This document shows, one piece after another, positions 24,035 through 38,418 of a DNA stretch of 64,000 nt (position 1 is the stretch's first letter; each line of letters opens with the position of its first letter). Under the pieces are notes generated by a model. It saw only the letters and a list, made by a program, of their open reading frames with translations. It had not been told where the DNA came from and searched no databases. This DNA comes from Plasmodium brasilianum (Eukaryota; Apicomplexa; Aconoidasida; Haemosporida; Plasmodiidae). The stretch is taken from the NCBI RefSeq assembly GCF_023973825.1, contig NC_090115.1, forward strand, positions 310,001 to 374,000, in the 5' to 3' direction. The position numbers and the translations under genes were made by a program.

Positions 24035-24330
24035 TTAATGAATAAATAATAAATATACGAATAATAAATAGATAATAAACAAATAAAGAATAAATAACGA
24101 ATAAATAACGAATAAATAACGAATAAATAACGAATAAATAACGAATAAATAACGAATAAATAACGAATAAATAACGAATAAATAACGAATAAATAACGAA
24201 TAAATAATGAATAGATAACGAATAAATAACGAATAAATAATGAATAAATAATGAATAGATAATGAATAGATAACGAATAAATAACGAATAAATAATGAAT
24301 AGATAACGAATAAATAATGAATAGATAAAT
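24035..24330. repeat. 11-bp tandem repeat (CGAATAAATAA)
   Basis: About 25 copies of CGAATAAATAA with TGAATAGATAA variants. It ends a few bases beyond the stop codon of the MTCH-like gene and therefore lies in that gene's 3' UTR. Confidence 0.88.
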
Positions 24331-24335
24331 ACTCC

Positions 24336-24499
24336 TTAAACATATTCATCCTTTTCTTCTTTATCAACTACTTCTCCATTTTTTGGGGTGTCTTTTGGTA
24401 GTAGAGCGATGATCTGTGCAATAGGAAGTGGACGACATGGGCGTATAGGAATGTGTAGAGTCATATACATGCATATATATACACATATATGTATATATG

Positions 24500-24530
<31 letters not shown>

Positions 24531-26921
24531 ATGTGCATGTTGTATCCGTCTGAATATATGTAGGTGTATGTTTTTATTACTATTAACTGAATTCCAGCTA
24601 CCGCCAAGCCAGCGGACACGTTCGACAAATGACCCTGAAGATTAATAACGAGGTGCACAAAAAAAAAAAAAAAAAAATTTTTAAGTATGTTCTCACATAA
24701 TATAATTTAAAAAAGGACGACGAAAAAGAAAAAGAATTATGCTTACTTTCCAGTGAAAATTATAAAAAAACTGACTGAATGTTATATCTTTACACAGGCC
24801 CTATATTCAGGAAAAAGAAAGAAGCAAGGGAGGAACAGTGACGTGCATCCAAATGTAAAAAAAAAAGTATATGAATATATATTTATGTATATATATGCAC
24901 CAAAAACGTAGACAGGGTAAAAATTTATTTCATAATGTTACAGGTACAAGGGACTGTGATCTGTCCAAAATGGCATACTGAATATAGGGAGCCACAATCG
25001 TATTTAAGCATGCTATATAAAAAAAAAAAAAAAAAAAAAAGCAATTTGAAAAAAATGACAAATTGTAAATTGTTGTTCAAATGTATGGAATAAATTTAAC
25101 TGGTAGGCTTACAATGTAATTCTTCATATTTGTCGAGTACACAATATTTATTTTTTTTGTCTTTTTTTTTTTTTTTTTTTTTTTTTATAGTTCTTACTTG
25201 ACAAAACTACTTTAATGGTAAGGACCTTATCAAATGGGCAGTTGCTCGAAAATGATTTGTATAGAAAACAATTTAATACTTTGTCCATTGTCTGAATTAT
25301 TAAGTAGTTGTTTAATCCTTTGAAAAAGCCGTAAAATCCGTCATACGCATATGTCAAATGAGTTATGTGTTTCAGGTCTAAAAAACGAAAAAAAAAAAAA
25401 AACAAAATAATAAAAATTATTGAAACAGTTTGGCAAAAATGAAAAAAAAAAAAAAGAAAAAAAAAGGCATGCCACAGGTCTTGCACGATTGCACATTTCT
25501 AATTGATTGTCTCTATTATGTCATAATACTTGTAAATTCGTTGTATAAACATGTACATATGCATAATTACTGTAAATTAGGGATTTGGAATTATTTTGAA
25601 AAATGATTAATTTTGTTGATATGTTCAATAGAGGATAGGATAAGATGCAACTTATATATTCATATAGGCCATGATAAAATGATAAATTGAAAAATTTTTT
25701 TTTCTTTTTTTTTTTAATAAAATTATTTTCCTCCTTAACAAAATTCATATGTTTCACAATTTTGCAGTTTATGCTATCTCCAATAAAATTACTTACGTTA
25801 TCTCTTTCATTTACGAAACTGTTTTCGTAATTTGGTACTACTTTTTTATCATCATACATATCTTTTTTTTTCTTTTTTCCTACGAATGAGGTTAATTTTA
25901 CATCAAAAAATAATGTGAACATGTGCATAATTGCGACATGCACACACTTCTAACATGTACATAATTTACATACACCCAAGTATTAAAACAAGATGGTGCA
26001 ACGGGCATATTTGTTTTTTCATTTGTCCTACTCATTCTTTTTAATATAACGAAATGTATATATTCCAGGAGGTAGTAAATAGACTTTCTACAAATGTAAT
26101 GAGAACGTTCTTTTGTGTTTATCCATATGTTTGTTTTTACTTTTATAATTTTTTTTTTTTTTTTTTTTTTTTACAATGTAAAAATTTTATATACATAAAT
26201 ATCTGGCTAGCTATTTTTACTTTGATATTATATGGGCAAGCATGGGCAATAGCCCTTTGTACAGTCCTTTTACACCTTCATCGTTGTAAATCTAAAAAGC
26301 AGAAAAGGAAAAAAAAAAAAAAAGAATAAAAAATTAATATATATATATAACAAAATATGTGCTTAAGGGGTAAAAATGGGGACACACAAAAACGTAAAAG
26401 TCTGCAACATGGGCAATATGTTGTCAATGTTAAACGTAAGAATATTTTTACACTTAAAAATAAATATCTATGTGTGTATATATGTGTGTATATATGTGCA
26501 TGTAAAAAAGGAGAAAAGACAATACCTGATATAAGCTGTTAACAATGTAAATAACGTACGTTTTTACATTTAAATTGTTAACATTAACTAACAGATTATA
26601 TTTAACTTCTTCATTGTAAGAATTTAAATATTTATATAATATGCTTCTGCACTGAATCTACAAACGGTTTGAAAAAAAAAAAATAATAATAAAATATAAA
26701 AAAAATGAAAATAATACAAGAACATGAAAAAAATGAAAAAAACAAAAACAAATAAAATAAAATAAATAAATAAAATAAAATAAAATAAAATACAAAAAAA
26801 TGATAAAACAAATGTTTGTGTAAAAGACTACGGTTAAAATTATTCCAAAAAGAACGTCATATTTTCCCCCCTATGTGGTACTAATTAGAGGGTTATGTAA
26901 CTGTTAGCCCGAACACAAAAG

Positions 26922-26966
<45 letters not shown>

Positions 26967-27313
26967 CATATACATATACGTATGGGTATACATGTAAACC
27001 CCCACGAGCTCGCGTATACAGACACGTATGCACCTTCGTTGTAGTCACTTGGTAAAATTGCAAAAGACAACAAAACCGCTCTCTCTGCTCTTTTAGAGTA
27101 CATACTTTGTTGCAAACATGTATCGACAGTGCACACATGGACTTGTCATTATTCTTACAAACAATTTTTAATTTATTTTTAGTAAGTGTATATTAATTTT
27201 CTAACATTATATAAAGGATAAGATATGAAATAAAACGGAGAAAATCCTATCTCGAACTTTGGTTTTTTGTCATCTGTTAAAAAGAAGAAAAAGAAAAAAA
27301 TATAATAATTCAT
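24336..27313 (-). CDS. Mitochondrial carrier-fold protein, MTCH-like (10 exons)
   Basis: Assembled by hand on the minus strand: 27313-27206, 26657-26526, 26291-26221, 26087-26032, 25879-25571, 25377-25198, 25012-24942, 24800-24747, 24634-24581, 24413-24336. All phases agree and the total is 1,113 bases (370 residues). Carrier-type repeat signatures appear in order: FYFISYPLYN, YNDEGVKGLYKGLLPML, YISCILSYPLLNISTK, YDGFYGFFKGL, and a late helix NTIVAPYIQYAILDRSQS. Both visible SYPL motifs lack the acidic residue and the basic partner of the carrier P-x-[DE]-x-x-[KR] signature, as in MTCH1/MTCH2, outer-membrane carrier homologues that insert helical proteins. A Lys-rich insertion separates repeats 1 and 2. 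The tail is acidic (EVVDKEEKDEYV). The first exon could begin elsewhere (its MNYYIFFFFFF start may be read-through of an acceptor tract). The carrier fold is firm; MTCH function is inferred. Confidence 0.75.
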
Positions 27314-27994
27314 CTCATACGTTATGAACAGTTCAGGTAAATTTTACATTTTTCCAATGAGAATATCTTTGCATATTTATATGTATGCATGTATGTCGGT
27401 ATTCATATGTGCGCCTTTTTTTAATTACATTTTTCTATTAACATTTTATAAAATGTAGGCTGAATATGTTGTCAATTTTCCTTCTCGTATGTTCCTACAA
27501 GATGATACCCCATTCAAAGAACTATTTTTTTAAAAAGTGAAAAAATTATGAACTGGTCATAAAAATATCAAAATATTTATGCAAAAAAGAAGCAAAACCC
27601 AAAATGAATGGCTAAAATTTTTTTTTTTTTTTTCAGTTTTTTTCATTTCTTTTCATCATTGTTCACTTCTTTGTTTCGTTTCGTTTTTCTATTCATTTTT
27701 TATTTTTTTTTATTCGCAGTAAAAGAGTAAGAAGCAAAACCAAAACAGAAGCAATTTACTCATTCGTCAGAAGCATAATTTGTACGGTTGGGCAAAAATA
27801 AAATATGTGTAAAGAAAAGCACAAATAAGAATTGGAATACTTGTACTAATACGAATACAAATAGTGTTACCAGTACAAGTACATACGTGAGTACAAAATA
27901 AAAATACCATTTGTCGTTCTACTAAAACGTAGTACAGAAGCTGCTGCACATCTTTGAAAACGGAAAAAAAAGGTAAAATGAAAACAAAAAATTA

Positions 27995-28190
27995 AACAAA
28001 ATAAAGCGAAGAAAAACAAAATAAAGCGAAGAAAAACAAAATAAAGCGAAGAAAAACAAAATAAAGCGAAGAAAAATAAAATAAAGCGAAGAAAAATAAA
28101 ATAAAGCGAAGAAAAATAAAATAAAGCGAAGAAAAATAAAATAAAGCGAAGAAAAATAAAATAAAGCGAAGAAAAACAAAATAAAAAGTA
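27995..28190. repeat. 20-bp tandem repeat, about 9 copies
   Basis: Units of ATAAAGCGAAGAAAAACAAA, with an AATAAA variant in the middle copies. Minus-strand frames FYFSSLYFIFLRFILF are by-products. Confidence 0.88.
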
Positions 28191-29224
28191 ATGTTCAAAT
28201 ACAAAAATGCAAAAATACGAAAAAACAAAAATAGAATGTTCAATACGTGTACGCAAAAAGGAATCTTTTATCGTAGTGCGTACTTTTTTACAATTTTTTT
28301 TTTTTTTTTTGTTAAAATTGTTTTTCTTTTTCTGTTTTCCGCTCGCAGTATACACTTGTACTTAACGATTATATGCATACATAATACATTTATGTATATA
28401 TATATGTATATATATATGTATATATATATATGAATATATGTATATGAATATATGTATATGAGGTAAATGTTATATACTGCTGTACACATGTAATTTTGTT
28501 GATATATTTTTATTTTATTCCTTACTCATCTAAAAAATTTTTAAATTAAGGAAAAGCATTGCTTTGTCACATGGTCTCACAGGAGTCTGAAATAATAGGA
28601 TCATTTCAACGGAAAACAAACCGTACTTACGTCTTTTGCATATGTAAATAAACATATATTCGCACATATGCGTACATATTCGTACATAATCGTTTATATT
28701 AGTACATATGTGTATATATGCGTATATGTGTGTGTATGTTTACAACTGAATACATAAATTAGCCGTTAAAATTATTGTGTATATGTAAGGGTATGCATGA
28801 GGAACTGCTACACATACACATACACTTATGTACGTATACATAACTAAACGTGCATGAACTGCAATCGGTATGTATGAACACTCGATCCTACTTCACATGG
28901 TAAATATTGTTACGATTTTTTTTTTTTTTTTTTTTTTGTATTTTTCTACATTAACAATAAGCATTGATCATGATTTAAAAAAAAAAAAGAAATTAAAAAA
29001 TTGTTGAGAAAAAATTAGTAAAAATTCAAAACAAAAACGTCCTAAATTGAAAATTGGAGCATATAAATTAGCGACTTATTTGGGTAGTGTGTGGTCAAGT
29101 AGCTAATTTGAGCGACTTAACTGAGAAGCTGAATTAAAATAGTGGGAAGTTAAAAAGATAAAAATTTGGAAAAGGCGAAAAATCAAAATATGAGTACATA
29201 GAGAAAGGGAGTAATCAAAATATA

Positions 29225-29395
29225 AACGTAAATGTAAACGTAAATGTAAACGTAAATGTAAACATAAACGTTAATGTTAATGTAAACATAAACGTTAATG
29301 TTAATGTAAACATAAACGTTAATGTTAATGTAAACATAAACGTTAATGTTAATGTAAACATAAACGTTAATGTTAATGTAAATGTAAATGTAAAT
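29225..29395. repeat. 24-bp tandem repeat in the 5' region of the next gene
   Basis: About five copies of CGTTAATGTTAATGTAAACA plus TAAA, ending about 115 bp before ATG 29510, so probably in the 5' UTR. Confidence 0.85.
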
Positions 29396-29509
29396 GTAAG
29401 CATAAGTGCAAATGCTAAATCGTACAGTTGAGACAAATATGAAAAAATAAAAAAAAAACAAAGAAAAAGAAAGAGAAGAAAAAAAAAAAAAATAATAAAA
29501 TAAAAAAAA

Positions 29510-33861
<4,352 letters not shown>

Positions 33862-34769
33862 AAACTTGGCTCAATAACATATATTGCATTTTGTTTGATA
33901 TTTTAAATTTACTTTTTCGTTGTAATGAATTTACTCTTTTAAGTATAAATGTGTATGTATGTGCATGTATGTTGTATGTATATATACATATGTGCTTCTA
34001 TGTTTGTATATATTAAGACAAATTTTCAGAAAATTATGTAACAACATTGTGCTTTACAATTTTGATGTACACAATTATTTGCCTGCATATGTGAATACAT
34101 ATCATATACATATATATGTTTATATGTATACTGTTTATTTTTATTTTTTTTTTTGTTTCACGTATACATATACACCTATATATATATATATATATATACG
34201 TATACGTATATATGTATGTTTATATTATCTGTATATCTGCATACATACGTACTTACCTACTTACATATATGCATATAATTATTTTTTAATTTTTAACTTT
34301 TTTTTTTTTTTTAATTTGATATCATAGTATAATCTTTATGAAGACATTTTCCCTCCTTTTTTTTTAAGACTGTTTTATAAACATGAAACTAAAAAATATA
34401 AATAAATGAACAAATAAATGAATAAATACATGAATAAATACATGAATAAATACATGAATAAATACATGAATAAATAAATAAATAAATACATGAATAAATA
34501 AATAAATATATGAATAAATGAATGAACAAATGAATGAACAAATGAATGAATAAATGAATGAATAAATGAATGAACAAATGAATGAACAAATGAATGAACA
34601 AATGAATGAACAAATGAATGAACAAATGAATGAACAAATGAATGAATAAAAAAATAAACTAAATTATGGCATAACACTGCAATATACGTCAATTCAGTGC
34701 AATTTCTCGCAAACTTCTACGAACTATTGCAAAGATAGAAGAACAAAAAAAAAAAAAAAAAAAAAAAAA
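33862..34769. other. Intergenic with 12-bp repeat
   Basis: AT and TATG simple sequence to 34270, then an array of AAATGAATGAAC/AAATACATGAAT units (34400-34650), then poly-A (34745-34770) directly in front of the next ATG. Confidence 0.65.
34400..34650. repeat. 12-bp tandem repeat (AAATGAATGAAC)
   Basis: About 20 copies in two blocks (AAATACATGAAT left, AAATGAATGAAC right). Minus-strand HSFVHSFV frames are by-products. Confidence 0.88.
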
Positions 34770-36647
34770 ATGCCTTTAAGCTATAAACATTATTGTAGGT
34801 ATGTCAGTTTATGTACACGTATAAAAGAGGCTGATCGCATAAAAAATAATTTTCGTATATATTCTAATAACCTTCATAATGCAACTACGAATGAGAAAAA
34901 TGCAAACAACTATTTTGATTACAATGAAGACTATAAATTACTCAAGCGCCTTCAAACGAATGATTTAGGGGGCATATTAGATATTAAGGATGAAAAAAGC
35001 GCCTTAAAGGTTAAAAAGGTATTACAAGACTAAATTCGTACATATTGCACGTATGTATACATGTACATAGGTGCATACACATATATGAATGTATGTTGAG
35101 CCTACAGATAAGCCAAGACTCACTCTTACTTTCATTATTTGGTAGAGTGTACATATATTGTGTACGAGGAGTTACACACACAAACATTGGCAAATGCAAT
35201 ATATTTGATATGGGCTTATATATGCTCAGTTATGTACGTATATATTTTTGTGTACCCTATATGAGCAACACATTTGTTGCCATAAACTTCTTTTTTTCAC
35301 ACAATAGAAATACTTGAAATTGCTAAAACTGTACCATCCTGATACATACATGAAGGAGAAGAACGAACAAAGAAAGAAAAACAAAGAAGAAATTTTTCTT
35401 CAAATTTATAATAAATACAAATATTTCAGTAAACAGTATGAAAACCTGCACAAGTCAGAAATTTTTGATGAGGCCTTTTATGAAAACGAGGAGGAAAGAA
35501 GTTAGCTAGAAAAAAAAAAAAAAAATACAACAATATAACAGCGTGATAGTGTAACATTGTAACATCGTAACATCGTAACATTGTAACATTGTAACATCGT
35601 AACATCGTAACATCGTAACATCGTAACATCGTAACATCGTAACAATATGATATCATAATAACACAACAATATAACATTCCATCTTCATATTTTTTTAATA
35701 CTTTATTGTATAATTTTTTTTACCATTTATTTTGTGATCTGGCGTGGAGAGATATTGTCCTTTTATGTAGCGCGTCTGTTTTATTCTGTTTACTATATCA
35801 TGTTACGTATGCCCATTTTTATTCTTTTTTTAACACTCCTTAATGCCCATTCCGATTTTTTTTCTTTTTTTTTTGTTAAGGTGAGAGACTAGAAAGATAT
35901 CGAAGATACACCGAAGGGAAGAGAATCGATACAGACCTCAAGCACATTGAAGTTTATATTTTAATGAGTATTTTGTTAATATTCTTTGCAGTGTTTTTCA
36001 TATGTGCTTATCTCCCCTTCAACATAAATTGTATTAGAGATGAGTAAAAATTGAATAAGCTAAAATACAAATCTACAATGTGTGAATGTGTTCATATTTT
36101 TATAATTGTAATCCTACGGTGGATTGATTTGTGTTTGTACGAATATACATTGGTAACCCTTTTTTTTATTTTTTTTTTATTTATTTTTTATTTTTTTATA
36201 TTTTTTTTTATTTTTTTTTATTTTTTTTTTTATTTTTTCTTTTCTTTTTTTACAGATTTTATGACACCACGGAAGGAGGAGAGCATGCTCAAATGGTTTC
36301 TTGTTTTTATAACCCTATCATGAAAAGATATGAATATCTCACAGGGAGTTTTATTCCTCCCAAACCTGAACAGCTATATTATGTAAGCGAGGCAAAAAAT
36401 GGGGAAAAAAAAAAAAAAAAATACAAATTTGTATATAATATACATGTATGTACATATATAATGTTATGTTTACGCATAATTAGTGAAAAGAAATGATAGA
36501 AAATCATTCCACTTCTCTATTTTTTTTTTTTTTTATTTTCTATTTTTTTCTCCTTTAATAAAGTTTTACAAGAACAATTTCCCCAATTTGTTCCTAGACG
36601 AGGATATTTTGAAGTTGAAGCGTTTCGAAATAGTTAAAGTACAATAA
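34770..36647 (+). CDS. J-domain (HPD) membrane protein, unknown role
   Basis: Five exons, 34770-35018, 35308-35500, 35881-36043, 36256-36382 and 36564-36647 (phases 0, 1, 2, 0), encode 271 residues. A J-domain-like segment crosses the first intron: LGGILDIKDEKSALKVKK, then KYLKLLKLYHPDTYMKEK, then IFLQIYNKYKYFSKQYE. This has the order helix I, basic helix II, the HPD tripeptide and helix III. J domains stimulate the ATPase of Hsp70 through HPD. Residues before it (about 1-65) are basic and could be a targeting sequence. After it comes one transmembrane helix (VYILMSILLIFFAVFFICAYLPF, about 170-192) and a conserved end (EFYDTTEGGEHAQMVSCFYN, LTGSFIPPKPEQLYY, LFLDEDILKLKRFEIVKVQ). Layout resembles small organellar J proteins; partner Hsp70 and location are inference. 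Confidence 0.72.
35530..35640 (+). repeat. 9-bp repeat (GTAACATCG-like) in intron 2
   Basis: About 12 copies of TAACATCG/TAACATTG units inside the second intron (35501-35880) of the J-domain gene. Confidence 0.8.
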
Positions 36648-37752
36648 ATAAAAACACGAGCGAACAAAATAAATAAAAAGGAAAAAGAAAAGAGAAGAGA
36701 AAAAAAATTAAACAGAAAAAAGAGATGAGAGAGTAGAGAAAAGAGAAAAAAAATAAATATGATAATAAGTCCATTTTTTAATTCTTATGATCCACATATG
36801 TATTTCTTCCTATGCGTCCCATTCACTGCGCCCACCTGCTAGTGGAGCAAGTTTTATCATTGTGGGTGTTCGTCCAATGGGGTCCACACGTTATCGCATA
36901 TGGGGTATGTACACATACAGCACATGTATATTTACGTATAAATATGTATATAAAATCCGACATTTTTAAAAACTAATATGCACTTTTTTTTTATTGGTTT
37001 TTATATGTACTTATACATAAATAGTTACCAAAAAATAGAGCGAAAAAATGCAGACTAGTGTATGACTTAAAAACAAACGAACTTATTTTTTTGAAAAAAA
37101 AAAAAAAGGAATGAAATCATAAATCAGCTTAAAAGACAACGGTAAGAAACAGAAACAATTAAATTAAATGATATGCATGGCCGTAAAAAAAGAAATTAAA
37201 GAAAAAAAAAAAAAAAAGAAAAATGCAACTTGTTAAGAACTACATAAACAATAGGGGGGACGTGTGTACGCACATGCACGAACAACAGATAATATATACG
37301 TATACCCAGGTGTGCAACGTAACGGCAATGTGTTATAAGATCATATATATATATATATATATATATACAAATATATATTTATATTTATAAGTATATATAA
37401 GCAAACGTACATGCAAGAACACGTACATACTAATAATACATATATATAACACATTAACATATTTAAAGATTTTTTTTTTTTTCAAAAAAAACAAGTAAAG
37501 CAATAAATAAATAAAAGCGTTTTTACATTTTTGCAAATGAAGATCCCTTTTTTTTTTTTTTTTTTTTTTTTTTTAGTTGGACTTAAAATCTTTGGAAACG
37601 AAGTTAGCTACTAGTCTTTTACAGTTGTTCGTTGAACTGGTATAGTATTAATAGAATTAGCATTATAAACAGTAGTATTCATAGCCATCGTATCAGTCGC
37701 AATTCCGTACGGCCATTAATGCTATGAATATTACATTTTTTTTATGGCTTAC
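36648..37752. other. Convergent intergenic region
   Basis: Between the end of the J-domain gene (+) and the end of the acidic ELM2-like gene (-). Contains A-rich runs (36650-36750), AT tracts (37345-37370) and a poly-T run (37550-37574). No gene seen. Confidence 0.6.
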
Positions 37753-38418
37753 TTATTCAGCGTGTTCCCCCTTCTCCTCTTCATGTGCATCATCTGCATT
37801 GGCGTTATTATCATGCGTATCATTTTCTGTATTTGTTTCATCGTGCGAATCGTCTGTATTAGTTTCGTTACGTGAATCCCCAACATTCGCTTCTTCATTT
37901 GAGTCCTCTTCTGCATCAGCTTCATCTTCGTCTTCTTCTTCTTCATCTTCTTCATCTTCTTCTTCTTCATTTTCTTCTTCTTCTTCTTCGTCTTCTCCAT
38001 CTCCTTCTTGTTCTTCTCCTTCTTGTTCTTCTCCTTCTTGTTCTCCTCCTTCTTGTTCTTGTTCTTGTTCCTCTTCTGGAGTTTGTTCGTGTTCATTAAT
38101 ATCACTGTTGTGTTCATGCTGTTTATTTTCAGTAGTACCATCATCCCCTACTACAACACTAACATTTTCATTTCCTTCCTGTTCCTTGTCATCATTTATA
38201 TTATTATTTAAAGTATTTTGTTGTTCTTCTTCATATTTTGCTTTTTTATTTATTTTGTAATTATCTACATTTCCTGTTATATGATGATCATTTACTATAT
38301 GACTGTTTATATCATTTCCATTTTCATCTGTAACAACTAGGTCAGGTATTTTCGCTTGATGCTTTTCACCAATATTTATTTTCCCATCTACTTTGGACAT
38401 GTATTTTCTCTTTGCCAT
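37753..38418 (-). CDS. Small acidic protein with ELM2-like motif
   Basis: One minus-strand exon of 221 residues. The start is put at 38418 (MAKRKYMSKVDG), right after a poly-A run, the usual Plasmodium context; an in-frame ATG exists 63 bases upstream but adds an unlikely peptide. The N-terminus is basic and then carries INIGEKHQAKIPDLV (about 14-28). This matches the core of the ELM2 domain (I-x-V-G-x-x-Y-Q-A-x-I-P-x-L) found in CoREST/MTA-type chromatin proteins. The second half is almost wholly Glu/Asp with Gln/Gly pentapeptides (GEEQEGEEQEG) and ends GEHAE. Likely nuclear by composition. I do not recognise a characterised orthologue. The shadow open frames on the other strand (Ser- and Leu-rich) are ignored. 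Confidence 0.72.
   Translation of the reverse strand: MAKRKYMSKVDGKINIGEKHQAKIPDLVVTDENGNDINSHIVNDHHITGNVDNYKINKKAKYEEEQQNTLNNNINDDKEQEGNENVSVVVGDDGTTENKQHEHNSDINEHEQTPEEEQEQEQEGGEQEGEEQEGEEQEGDGEDEEEEEENEEEEDEEDEEEEDEDEADAEEDSNEEANVGDSRNETNTDDSHDETNTENDTHDNNANADDAHEEEKGEHAE

Larger units (their letters stand above)
19461..24335. other. Long gene-poor intergenic region
   Basis: Almost 5 kb. Contents: poly-A tracts (19600-19690, 20917-20945), a 12-bp AATAATAGCAGT array (20155-20456) with its degenerate continuation to 20570, an AACAAAATG-type repeat (21355-21485), two perfect hairpins (21502-21520, 21838-21857), AT tracts (21640-21680, 23300-23320), a GC-richer stretch open on both strands (22800-23290, see findings), a 24-bp repeat (23570-23810) and an 11-bp repeat (24035-24330). 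One more multi-exon gene could be hidden here; I could not assemble one that held up. Confidence 0.45.
27314..29509. other. Divergent promoter region
   Basis: Lies between the 5' ends of the MTCH-like gene (-) and the PSOP24-like gene (+). Holds poly-T (27619-27634), a 20-bp repeat (27995-28190), a TATATATG tract (28390-28450), poly-T (28918-28937) and a 24-bp repeat (29225-29395) just upstream of the PSOP24-like ATG. No gene supported. Confidence 0.55.

Noticed and set aside
26054..26329. 91-codon plus-strand frame beginning near EVVNRLSTNVMRTFF
   Set aside because: It lies antisense to exons 3 and 4 of the MTCH-like gene, whose minus-strand reading (YNDEGVKGLYKGLLPML) is clearly the coding one.
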